A DNA stretch of 64,000 nt from N074bin45 sp039587475 (GTDB lineage Bacteria; Gemmatimonadota; Gemmatimonadetes; Gemmatimonadales; GWC2-71-9): NCBI GenBank assembly GCA_039587475.1, contig JBDHIK010000005.1:58094-122093 (forward strand). Direction: 5' to 3'. A program made the translations under genes and the position numbers. Below the pieces are notes generated by a model. It searched no databases. It was not told where the DNA came from and was given only the letters and a program-made list of their open reading frames with translations. Shown here piece after piece: positions 1 to 8,034 of this stretch (positions are counted from its first letter, which is position 1; the number at the start of each line of letters is the position of its first letter).

Positions 1-1
1 G

Positions 2-439
2 CTTCAGCGAGTCAGTTCAGCATCCGTGGCCGTCGACGGTCGTGTCGTCGGCCGGATCGGGACCGGCTACTGCCTCCTGGTCGGCTTCACCGGGACCGAC
101 ACCCCTGCGGAATGCGACTGGATGGCCGGCAAGATCATCGGTCTCCGGCTGTTCGCGGACGAGGCCGGCAAGATGAACCGCGACGTGACCGAGGTGGATG
201 GCGAAGTGTTGGTCGTATCGCAGTTCACACTCTACGGGGACGCCCGCAAGGGACGCCGGCCATCGTTCATTTCCGCGGCCCGGCCCGAGGTCGCGATTCC
301 CCTGTACCAGTACCTGCTCGAAGCGTTCAGGACCCGGGGGGTCGCCGCCGCCAGCGGTGAGTTCGGGGCCATGATGGACGTCGAGATCCACAACGACGGC
401 CCCGTCACCCTGCTGCTGGAGCGCGACCATGGCGCGTGA
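2..439 (+). CDS. dtd: D-aminoacyl-tRNA deacylase, 5' end cut by window
   Basis: The enzyme hydrolyses D-amino acids from mischarged tRNAs in the cytoplasm, recycling the tRNA. The reading frame is open to the left edge: residues LQRVSSASV precede the first possible internal start (GTG at 26) and match the conserved DTD N-terminus, so only the first few codons are missing. The family motifs SQFTL (start of the SQFTLYGD segment) and GPVT (in NDGPVTLLLE, the cis-proline loop that enforces chirality) are both present. The stop overlaps the maf start by 11 bp, suggesting translational coupling. Identification is secure; only the start lies outside the window. Confidence 0.95.
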   Translation, partial: LQRVSSASVAVDGRVVGRIGTGYCLLVGFTGTDTPAECDWMAGKIIGLRLFADEAGKMNRDVTEVDGEVLVVSQFTLYGDARKGRRPSFISAARPEVAIPLYQYLLEAFRTRGVAAASGEFGAMMDVEIHNDGPVTLLLERDHGA

Positions 440-998
440 ACTGGTCCTGGCGTCCCGCTCTCCACGGCGCATGCAGCTGCTGGAGCTTCTCGGTCTCCCG
501 GTCCGGCCCCGGCCGGCGGACGTCCCCGAGGAGCGCGCCCCCGGCGAATCGCCGGCGGCCTATGCGGAGCGGTTGGCCAGGGACAAGGCCGGCGCCGTGG
601 AAGGCGACTACGTCCTGGGCGCCGATACCATTGTGCTGGTGGACGATCGGGTGCTGGAGAAGCCGACTGATCCCGAGGAGGCCGTGGCCATGTTGCTCCT
701 GTTGCAGGGCCGCAGCCACCAGGTGATCACCGCGGTCGCGCTCAAGACGGCGGGAGGGATCGAGAGCGCCGTCGAGGTCACCACCGTCACCTTCCGGCCA
801 CTCGACGAACCGTTCCTGCGGGCCTACGTGGCAACGGGGGAACCGCTGGACAAAGCCGGCGCCTACGGCATTCAGGGGTACGGTGCGGCTCTGGTCGACC
901 GGATCGAGGGAGACTTCTTCTGCGTGATGGGGTTGCCGCTCCGGTTGGTGCTCGACCTGTTGGAGCGAGGTGGTTGGTCCTACGCCTTCAACCGGTAG
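429..998 (+). CDS. maf: Maf-family nucleoside triphosphate pyrophosphatase
   Basis: Maf proteins hydrolyse non-canonical or excess NTPs (dTTP/UTP type) to the monophosphate plus pyrophosphate. The 189-residue length is normal. Motifs seen: LVLASRSPRR at residues 5-14 (phosphate-binding loop), GADTIV near 59 and DKAGAYGIQG near 140, the last being the signature of the YhdE-like dTTP/UTPase branch. It starts inside the end of dtd. Its last 19 bp overlap the 3' end of the converging adenylate cyclase gene. YhdE-type specificity is inferred from motifs only. Confidence 0.93.
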   Translation: MARELVLASRSPRRMQLLELLGLPVRPRPADVPEERAPGESPAAYAERLARDKAGAVEGDYVLGADTIVLVDDRVLEKPTDPEEAVAMLLLLQGRSHQVITAVALKTAGGIESAVEVTTVTFRPLDEPFLRAYVATGEPLDKAGAYGIQGYGAALVDRIEGDFFCVMGLPLRLVLDLLERGGWSYAFNR

Positions 999-2533
999 AC
1001 CGCGACCGGCTGCGCTTTGCCCTTGAGCATGATGTCGTCGACTTTCTCGACGTCCGGTCTGGTGTCCAGGAGACTGTAGAACGGCTCGCTGATCAGGATC
1101 TCTCCCGGTCCCGCCATTGCGGTCAATCGAGAGGCGACGTTGACTGCGTCGCCGATCACCGTGTACTCCAGACGGCGCAGGCTGCCGATGTTCCCGGCGA
1201 ACACGTCCCCGTGGTTGATGCCGATCCCGATGCCGATCTCGGGCCCCCCCTCGCCACGCCACTTCTCATTCAAGGCGGCGACCCCACGTTGCATGGCGAT
1301 CGCGGCCTCGAGGGCTCGGACCTGGTCCCCTTCCTGGGCGATGGGCGCGCCCCAGAGCGCCATGATGGCATCGCCGATGAACTTGTCCAGCGTGCCACCG
1401 AACTCGAACAGAATGTCCACCATGTCCGTGAAATACTCCGACAGGAGGTGCGCGATGCCGTCGGGGGTCATCCCCTCAGACAGGGTCGTAAAGCCACGAA
1501 TGTCACTGAAGAGGATGGTGACCGGGCGGCGTTCGCCGCCCAGGGCGATGTCGTGCTGATGGTCGACGATGGCGGCCGCCACATTGGGCGCGAAGTACCG
1601 TTCGAAATTGGAGCGGACCATCGCTTCGCGCTGAAGACGCTCCGCGTAGTGGGCCTTGTTGATGGCTACGGCGGCGATCCCGGCATAGGCGATCAGGAAT
1701 TGAAGATCGTCGTCCGAGAAGGCCTCGGTCGCAGCGAGGTTGTCGACGTAGAGCACGCCCAGCACCGAGTCCGCCTGCGGCATGAGTGGGGTGCACATGG
1801 CGCTTCGCACGCTCTGGAGCACTACCGAGCGGCCCTGGAACCGCGTGTCGGCCGCCGCATTGTCCGTCATGAGGGCGACCCGCTCCGTCATGGCTTTGCG
1901 GGCGATGGACCGCGGCACCTCCTGGAATTCCTCGTCGCCCACTCGGCTGCGCGAGACCCGGGCGACCAGGTCACCAGACTCGGGGTCCGCCAGGAGCAGG
2001 GCGACACGATCGACTCCCATGACGTCGAAGGTGGTGTCGACCACCCGGTTCAGGAGCTTGCCCGGATCGAATTCTCCAGCGAGGGCCTGGGATACGTCGA
2101 GCAGCAGCCGGAGTCGACGTCCCTGCAGCTCTTCGTGGGACAGGCCGGTCAGGGTGGACGCGCCAGCCCCGGACACGGCGACCTGGCGAACGATGGTGCC
2201 GCCGGCGACCTGAGCGGGCGGGTCGATGGGGGCCGGAGCCGGCGGCGCTTCCTCCACCAACCGGCACTCGACCTTGCCGAAGGTGACCGCGTCCTCAGGC
2301 TTGAGGATGGCGGCATCGATGCGTTTGCCGTTGACGAATGTGCCATTGGAACTGCCGAGATCACGTACCCGCACCCCGTCCGCCAGGGCCGTCAGTTCCG
2401 CGTGCCGCCGGGAGATGGTGGGGTCGTACAAGGACAGGTCACTGGTGACCGCGCGTCCGACGACGTAGGTACGGCCCGGGGACAAGGCGTACCGCTCGTT
2501 CTCTGCGGAGTTGACCAGTTGGTAGGTCGGCAT
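980..2533 (-). CDS. FHA-GAF-class III adenylate cyclase
   Basis: A 517-residue soluble signalling protein predicted to make cAMP. The N-terminal FHA domain (about 1-95) has YVVGR, SRRHAE and SSNGTFVNG, the phosphothreonine-binding signature. A GAF domain follows (about 150-310). The C-terminal cyclase domain (about 335-515) has the metal aspartates in FSDIRGF and IGDAIMALWG, the purine-selecting lysine in LDKFIGD, the aspartate in VIGDAVN and the NxxxR transition-state pair in NVASR, so it should be active and prefer ATP. The ATG at 2533 (MPTYQL) is chosen because it begins just before the FHA domain; the open frame continues 48 codons upstream without conserved content. The FHA domain suggests control by a Ser/Thr kinase, and two such kinases lie elsewhere in the window. 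Confidence 0.9.
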   Translation of the reverse strand: MPTYQLVNSAENERYALSPGRTYVVGRAVTSDLSLYDPTISRRHAELTALADGVRVRDLGSSNGTFVNGKRIDAAILKPEDAVTFGKVECRLVEEAPPAPAPIDPPAQVAGGTIVRQVAVSGAGASTLTGLSHEELQGRRLRLLLDVSQALAGEFDPGKLLNRVVDTTFDVMGVDRVALLLADPESGDLVARVSRSRVGDEEFQEVPRSIARKAMTERVALMTDNAAADTRFQGRSVVLQSVRSAMCTPLMPQADSVLGVLYVDNLAATEAFSDDDLQFLIAYAGIAAVAINKAHYAERLQREAMVRSNFERYFAPNVAAAIVDHQHDIALGGERRPVTILFSDIRGFTTLSEGMTPDGIAHLLSEYFTDMVDILFEFGGTLDKFIGDAIMALWGAPIAQEGDQVRALEAAIAMQRGVAALNEKWRGEGGPEIGIGIGINHGDVFAGNIGSLRRLEYTVIGDAVNVASRLTAMAGPGEILISEPFYSLLDTRPDVEKVDDIMLKGKAQPVAVYRLKA

Positions 2534-2576
2534 CGGGCCCAAATCTACCGGCGCTGGGGGAGGTGTGCCAGCGGGC

Positions 2577-3236
2577 CTAGCGCGGGGCCGCCACCACGTA
2601 GGCACCGTCGGCAGGGAGGATGGCCCGGAGATTGTCCGAGGCGGGGCGGGACGAAGGCAGCACCGCCACGCGCCCATCGTCGAGGAGTCGACCGATGAAC
2701 AGAGCCTCCTCCAACCTCACGTCGGTCTCGTAACGATCCCTGGCCTCGCGCGGGCTGGAGAAGTGTACGGCGTACTTGAAGACCAACTGGGCGCCCGGTC
2801 GCAACGGTGCGTCCGCGCGGATGTCCAGCCCATAGATGCCAGGGAGGGGCCGCAAGGACACGACGACGGAGTCACCCGTCGATCCTCCCTCGAAGGCGTT
2901 GGCCGGGAGGGACAGCTCGGCGAACACGACGTCGTCGGGAGGGCCATGCCGAAGGATGATGACCCGTGGCTGGCCCACGGCCAGCACCACTGTCGTGTCT
3001 CCAGCCACCGCTCCCGCGGCTTCGAGGACGATGAGGCTGCCTCGCTCCACCAGACGGGTCACGGTCACCGTCCCGTCGCTGGGCGTCCTCGCGCTCCCTC
3101 CCCCGCAGGCGGAAACCAGGACCGTCCACGTGATGGCGGTTGCCCATGCCCGGGAACACCGGAATATTCGACGAGGATGTCGATACTGCTCCTGTTGCTG
3201 TTCGCGCTCTGCGTCACGCCGCTTCGTGCTCAGCAC
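2577..3236 (-). CDS. Predicted lipoprotein of unknown function
   Basis: I do not recognise the family. The frame carries a hydrophobic stretch (ITWTVLVSA) ending in a lipobox cysteine (VSACGGG), then about 170 residues rich in beta-type sequence, so a secreted lipoprotein is likely. The start is a problem: between the lipobox and the GTG at 3236 there is no ATG, GTG or TTG in frame. An ATA at 3165-3167 would give an ideal 20-residue signal peptide (IFRCSRAW...) but is a very rare start. With the GTG, an unusually long charged N-region of QQQEQ type precedes the signal sequence, and the gene overlaps the divergent outer-membrane protein by 60 bp. It lies upstream of the cyclase gene on the same strand, with a 43-bp gap. 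Confidence 0.6.
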   Translation of the reverse strand: MLSTKRRDAEREQQQEQYRHPRRIFRCSRAWATAITWTVLVSACGGGSARTPSDGTVTVTRLVERGSLIVLEAAGAVAGDTTVVLAVGQPRVIILRHGPPDDVVFAELSLPANAFEGGSTGDSVVVSLRPLPGIYGLDIRADAPLRPGAQLVFKYAVHFSSPREARDRYETDVRLEEALFIGRLLDDGRVAVLPSSRPASDNLRAILPADGAYVVAAPR

Positions 3237-5117
3237 TGGGAGGCTCCCGCCGCTCGGGCGCTGGTGTCGCGCGCGGTCGAGCGTCGCGCTGCGCAGCGGA
3301 GCGATACGGCCCTGACGTCGTACCGCGCCAGGGCTGAAGGGTTCGTGTTCTTTTCGACCCAAGTGGGTGAAGGTCTCACCGAGCCGCCAAGGTTGATCAA
3401 GGCCGACCAACTCGTGGCCGAAGTGTATTGGCGGACCCCGGGGCTGAGCAAGCAGGTCATCCAGGCCTGGAGAGACCGCCGCTACCTCCCGACCGACATC
3501 AGCTACCACCGGGATCACCTCATGGTGGTCCACGGCAATCTCCCCGACCGCATCACCGTCGGCGCGGGTGATGAGGTGCGCGGCGTGGTGCATCCGTTCG
3601 CCCGGGACGGTCCCTCCAGGTATGAGTACGCCATTGGCGACTCGATCTCGCTCGGCATGGCTGACCAGGTACTTCGCCTCCTGGCCGTCGACTTCCGGCC
3701 GCGAGACCCCCAAGCGGGATTGGCCGTTGGAAGGGCCTACCTGGACGCCGCGAGCGGCGATATCGTGCGGCTCCGGCTCGGCTTCACCGCCTCGGCCTAT
3801 CGGGATGATACGGTGGAAGACATCACGTTCATCCTCGAGAACGTGCTGCAGGATGGGAGGTTCTGGCTGCCGTTCCGACAGGAAGTCGAGATTCGGCGCA
3901 GGGTCTCCTGGTTGGACTTCCCCGCCCGCACCGTGATCAGAGTCCGCTGGTCGCTCGACCGCCTCGAAGCCAACCCGGCGCTCGATCCCGGCCTCTTTCG
4001 CGGCCCCCAACTGAGTGGCCTTCCGGCACCGGTGGACTCCGGCGGTCCCTGGGCCGAGCCCATCGAGGAGGCCGCCGAAGCTGCGGCCCGGCCGCTCTCT
4101 GAGCAGGATCTGGAATCCGCCCGGGTCGAGATCCAGAGGCTGGTCGGGGGCCGGGCTCTGCATACGCTGCAAGGGGCCCGATTGGGCACCAACTCGGTCA
4201 GTGACCTGGTTCTGGTCAATCGCGTCAACGGCCTGCGTCTCGGGGTCGGGGGGACCCTGGGACGGGGCACCGTCGAAGCCCGGGCCTGGCTGGGCTACGG
4301 GACGTCTGACGGCCGGGTGCTCGGTAGCCTGTCGGCAGGGTCGGCCGTCGGCGCGGCAATGGTCTCAGCCAGGCTGTATCGGAAGGTGCTGCTCAGCGGG
4401 CTCCTGGGGCAGGTACGGGTACCCCTGTCGGGCCGCCTGTCCGCTACCGTTGGGCTCGGGGTCGAGGAATCGGAGACCGTTGCGGTCTCGGCAAGCCCGG
4501 TCCATGGGGCCTATCGCCCCAATCCGTCCCTCGGGGCCGGTACCTACGGCCGGGCCTGGCTGGCGCTCCGCCGTGGCGATGGCGGCGTAGGTCTTGCTCA
4601 GGACGTCTACGGGACGATCAGGCTCGAAAGCGGGTACGGGACAACGAGTTACCTCCGAGCCACCGCCCAGGGCACCGGCACTGTGGCGTTGGGGTTCGGG
4701 ACGGTCCTGGCGCGGGCCTATCTGGGGTGGGGCAGCGAAGGCCTCCCCGCCTATCGGTCGTTCGTCATGGGTGGGCGACAGACACTCCCCGGGGAGCCGT
4801 TCCGGGAATGGGGTGGGAGGAGTCTTGCGCTCTTCCACATCGAGTTGCGTACTGCGGTACCCATTCCGGCGATTGACTTGGGTACCTTCGCCTCGACCGG
4901 GGATCGGCTGATGGTGGCCCCTTTCGTGGCGGCCGGGTGGGCGGACCGCGCCATTGCCGGGACCCCGTGGCAGGCTTCGGGCGGTTTCCGGCCGGTGGCC
5001 GGTCTGGGATTCGAGTGGCTGATGAGCATGGTGAGATTGGAATTGGGAGTGGGGCTGTTGGACGGAGGCGTCCAGGTGACGTTCGATGTGACGAGGGGAT
5101 GGTGGCCCCTGCTGTAG
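3177..5117 (+). CDS. Predicted outer-membrane beta-barrel protein
   Basis: A 646-residue protein with a clear signal peptide (MSILLLLLFALCVTPLRAQ). The first half (about 40-300) is a soluble mixed domain. From about residue 340 onward the sequence alternates glycine-rich and aromatic/hydrophobic strands, as in a barrel. Near residue 525 the stretch GGRQTLPGEPF followed by an ELR-type strand resembles the GGxxxLRGY hairpin of Omp85/surface-antigen barrels, but the match is partial and I do not assign that family firmly. The ATG at 3177 is chosen for the signal peptide. Its start lies within about 10 to 60 bp of the divergent lipoprotein start. Function unknown; cell-surface location is inferred. 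Confidence 0.72.
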   Translation: MSILLLLLFALCVTPLRAQHWEAPAARALVSRAVERRAAQRSDTALTSYRARAEGFVFFSTQVGEGLTEPPRLIKADQLVAEVYWRTPGLSKQVIQAWRDRRYLPTDISYHRDHLMVVHGNLPDRITVGAGDEVRGVVHPFARDGPSRYEYAIGDSISLGMADQVLRLLAVDFRPRDPQAGLAVGRAYLDAASGDIVRLRLGFTASAYRDDTVEDITFILENVLQDGRFWLPFRQEVEIRRRVSWLDFPARTVIRVRWSLDRLEANPALDPGLFRGPQLSGLPAPVDSGGPWAEPIEEAAEAAARPLSEQDLESARVEIQRLVGGRALHTLQGARLGTNSVSDLVLVNRVNGLRLGVGGTLGRGTVEARAWLGYGTSDGRVLGSLSAGSAVGAAMVSARLYRKVLLSGLLGQVRVPLSGRLSATVGLGVEESETVAVSASPVHGAYRPNPSLGAGTYGRAWLALRRGDGGVGLAQDVYGTIRLESGYGTTSYLRATAQGTGTVALGFGTVLARAYLGWGSEGLPAYRSFVMGGRQTLPGEPFREWGGRSLALFHIELRTAVPIPAIDLGTFASTGDRLMVAPFVAAGWADRAIAGTPWQASGGFRPVAGLGFEWLMSMVRLELGVGLLDGGVQVTFDVTRGWWPLL

Positions 5118-5214
5118 CCTGGTGCTGCACTAGCCGCACCGGGCCGCGTGCCGGTATTTTCAGAGGACTCTTCGGGGCCTTCACGGGTCCGACGATTCTT
5201 GTGCTGGGAGAGGT

Positions 5215-7479
5215 ATGAAGTTCTCGGATGAATGGCTGGTCCCAACGGTGGAATCCCTGATCCCGGAAGACGTTCTCACGTCGTTGCGGGGTGGGGAGGG
5301 CGACGAGCCTGTCTCTCTGTGGGAGACGCTCGTCTCGCGCAAGTTGGCGACGGACGATCAGGTGGTCACGGCCATCGCCACCAAGTTCCGCCTGCCGGTC
5401 GCGGAGATCCACCAGATCGAGGCCAGGGTCCGGGATGCCGTTCCCGAACAGCTGGCCCGCAGCCACAGCGTGATCCCCCTGAAGATCACCGACTCCTACC
5501 TGGTGGCGGCTTCCGCCAATCCATTCGACGTCGACGCCGAGAAGATCCTGGCCTTCGCCACCGGACGTGAGGTGCGATTGCATCTCTGTCCTCCTGGTAT
5601 CGTCAAGGAGAAGCTCGACGAGATCTACCGGGCCGAGGACGTGGTCTCCAAGCTCCTCGACGACATGGATGACAGTGCATCCGTCGAGCAGCTCGACGAG
5701 GAGGTCGAGGAACTCGGGGCCACCATCGACGAGGCCAGCCAGCGACCCATCATTCGTCTGGTGGACATGATGCTGGCCGACGGGATCGCCAGCCGGGCCA
5801 GTGACATCCACGTGGAACCGTCCGAAGGCGGCGTCATCGTCCGCTATCGAATCGACGGCGTGTTGCGGCAGGTCATGAAGATCCCCCGCACCGCCGGGCT
5901 GCCCCTCATCTCGCGCCTCAAGATCATCTCGGGCCTCGATATCGCCGACCGGCTCCGCCCCCAGGATGGCCGGGCCCGGGTGTCCATCAACAACGATCGC
6001 ATCGACCTGCGTGTCTCGACCCTGCCGGCCTCACTGGGCGAAAAGGTCGTCATCCGGATCCTCAACGCCAACGCGTTGGACCTGTCCCTGGATGCGCTCG
6101 GACTGTTGGAAGACGAGCGCGACAGCATCGCCGAACTCCTCGACAACAAGGAGGGAATCGTTCTGGTGACCGGTCCCACCGGATCCGGGAAGACCACGAC
6201 ACTCTACTCGGCTATCCGGCTGATCCAGGGTGAGGGGACCAACATCGTCACGGTGGAGGATCCGGTCGAGTACCGCATGGGCCAGAACATCGTCCAGGTC
6301 CAGGTTCACGAGAAGGCCGGCCTGACCTTCGCATCGGCCCTGCGGTCGATCCTCCGCCAGGACCCTGACGTCGTACTCATCGGCGAGATCCGTGACCGCG
6401 AAACCTCTCAGATCGCCGTTCAGGCCTCCCTGACCGGGCATCTGGTGCTGTCCACGCTTCACACCAACGATGCGCCCAACACCATCACCCGGTTGGTGGA
6501 TATGGGCATGGAAGCGTACAAGATCGGATCGGCGCTACGGGGCGTCATTGCCCAACGTCTGATGCGCCGTCTCTGCCAGGTCTGCCGCCAGGACATGCCG
6601 AAGGACGTGCGGCGGAAGCTGCCGCAGCATGTGGCGGCCGTGCTCCCGAAGGACACGAAGCTCTTCGTGCCGGTCGGCTGCCCCGACTGCTCCATGACCG
6701 GGTATCGCGGCCGGTTCAGCATCGTGCAGATCCTCCGGATGAGCAAGGACATCGAACGCGTCGTCTCCGAGGGCGGGACGGCGGACCTCATCGAAACGGA
6801 AGCCCGGAAGGCGGGAATGCTCGATTTGTGGCAGAGCGGCCTGCGCCACGTGCTGAACGGCGATACCTCGGTCGAAGAGCTCCTGCGTGTGACCGACATT
6901 CCCACCGGCTCCGATGAGAACGGCGGCCCGAGCCCGGAATCGCCACCGTCCCGCGGCAGCGAGACGGCCGGCATGTCTCAGGCCGAGCCAGAGGTGATGA
7001 CGGCAACGGCCCTTCGGGCGCACCCGGTGGACTTTGCGGAGGCCTTCGAGCTTCTCGAGGACGATCTCCAGGGGCTGGCCGACGTCCCCGGCGTGGAGTC
7101 CAAGGGGGTGAAGGTGCTGCTGGTAGATGACGAGGAACAGCTCCGTCGGGTCATGCGGGATCTGCTGGAACGCGAGGGATATGACATCGCGGAGGCGGCG
7201 GACGGGCCAGAGGCCATCGACATGGTCGATCAATTCGCGCCCGACATCATCGTCCTGGACCTCAACCTGCCCACCCTCGACGGGTACAGCGTCCTGACGC
7301 AACTGCGGACAAGGCCGACGACGCAGAACATCCCGGTCATCGTGCTGACCGCCAAAGGCGACGAGGACAACGAAGTCCGAGTCTTCGAACTCGGCGCCGA
7401 TGATTTCCTGACGAAGCCGTTCCGGGCCAGGGCCCTGGCCGCCCGACTCGACGCGATTCTGGCGCGTCGACGCAGCTGA
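5215..7479 (+). CDS. PilB/GspE-type assembly ATPase with C-terminal receiver domain
   Basis: The hexameric cytoplasmic ATPase that powers type IV pilus extension or type II secretion. Domains of the 754 residues: N-terminal MshEN/N1-like region (1-150), RecA-like ATPase with Walker A GPTGSGKTTT (about 319-328), Walker B region DPDVVLIGEIRD and HTNDA histidine box, a CxxC...CxxC zinc site (CQVC about 454, GCPDC about 490), then a linker and a full response-regulator receiver (about 632-754) with acidic DDE, phospho-acceptor Asp682 in VLDLNLP, LTAK and the KPF lysine. A receiver fused to the C-terminus of a pilus ATPase is unusual. GGGAGAGG sits directly before the ATG. The cognate prepilin peptidase may be the one at 59637-60419. 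No pilin or inner-membrane platform gene is adjacent, so PilB versus GspE is left open. Confidence 0.9.
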   Translation: MKFSDEWLVPTVESLIPEDVLTSLRGGEGDEPVSLWETLVSRKLATDDQVVTAIATKFRLPVAEIHQIEARVRDAVPEQLARSHSVIPLKITDSYLVAASANPFDVDAEKILAFATGREVRLHLCPPGIVKEKLDEIYRAEDVVSKLLDDMDDSASVEQLDEEVEELGATIDEASQRPIIRLVDMMLADGIASRASDIHVEPSEGGVIVRYRIDGVLRQVMKIPRTAGLPLISRLKIISGLDIADRLRPQDGRARVSINNDRIDLRVSTLPASLGEKVVIRILNANALDLSLDALGLLEDERDSIAELLDNKEGIVLVTGPTGSGKTTTLYSAIRLIQGEGTNIVTVEDPVEYRMGQNIVQVQVHEKAGLTFASALRSILRQDPDVVLIGEIRDRETSQIAVQASLTGHLVLSTLHTNDAPNTITRLVDMGMEAYKIGSALRGVIAQRLMRRLCQVCRQDMPKDVRRKLPQHVAAVLPKDTKLFVPVGCPDCSMTGYRGRFSIVQILRMSKDIERVVSEGGTADLIETEARKAGMLDLWQSGLRHVLNGDTSVEELLRVTDIPTGSDENGGPSPESPPSRGSETAGMSQAEPEVMTATALRAHPVDFAEAFELLEDDLQGLADVPGVESKGVKVLLVDDEEQLRRVMRDLLEREGYDIAEAADGPEAIDMVDQFAPDIIVLDLNLPTLDGYSVLTQLRTRPTTQNIPVIVLTAKGDEDNEVRVFELGADDFLTKPFRARALAARLDAILARRRS

Positions 7480-7536
7480 TCCTCCGCTCGTCCATGACGT
7501 GTTGCGGTTGAAACCCGCTGGCGGCTTCGTGGCGTC

Positions 7537-8034
7537 ATGACGGATGTCCGGGTGTCCCTGGTCGATGTCTACGTGGTGCGTCCGGCACCGGCGGGCGCGT
7601 TCGAGATCCTGGCACTGCAACGATCAACCGCCGGCCGCTGCGCGGGGTCCTGGGAAACCGTCCATGGGCATATCGAAGGTGACGAATCGCCGGTACTGGC
7701 CGCGCTCAGAGAACTCCGAGAGGAAACCGGACTGGTGCCACAGCGTCTGTTCAACATCAGCCGCGTCGAGGCATTCTATCGCCACGCCATCGATGAGGTG
7801 GCCTTGATTCCCGTCTTTGCTGCCATGGTGCCCGCGGACGCCACGGTCACCCTCAGTGCAGAGCATGCAGCCCACGAGTGGCTGACGGCCCGGGAGGTCG
7901 TGACCCGGCTGGCATGGCCCCGTGAGCGTCGGGCCGTGCCGGACGTTCTCGCGTTGATCGATCCCGAAGCGGCCGGCGTCCACGATGTGCTGGTCGTCGA
8001 TCCAAGCCTGTGGACCGGGGAGGCACCTGGGTGA
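7537..8034 (+). CDS. Nudix hydrolase
   Basis: A 165-residue protein with one complete Nudix box (Gx5Ex7REUxEExGU, starting GHIEGDE and ending REETGL at about residues 47-69). It coordinates magnesium and hydrolyses a nucleoside diphosphate linked to another moiety. The substrate cannot be read from sequence. The N-terminal strand with VDVYVVRP resembles dihydroneopterin triphosphate or (d)NTP pyrophosphatase members, but that is only a hint. Its TGA overlaps the GTG of the next gene (GTGA), so the two are probably cotranslated. Confidence 0.9.
   Translation: MTDVRVSLVDVYVVRPAPAGAFEILALQRSTAGRCAGSWETVHGHIEGDESPVLAALRELREETGLVPQRLFNISRVEAFYRHAIDEVALIPVFAAMVPADATVTLSAEHAAHEWLTAREVVTRLAWPRERRAVPDVLALIDPEAAGVHDVLVVDPSLWTGEAPG

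Noticed and set aside
974..2698. 574-codon open frame on the plus strand opposite the adenylate cyclase
   Set aside because: It is antisense to a protein with clear FHA and cyclase motifs, its translation is rich in D/G/R/V without any motif, and GC-rich DNA often leaves such frames open.
8010..8030. ATG at 8010 as start of the beta-helix protein
   Set aside because: It would put MDRGGTW before the signal peptide and overlap the Nudix gene by 25 bp; GTG 8031 gives a clean signal sequence.
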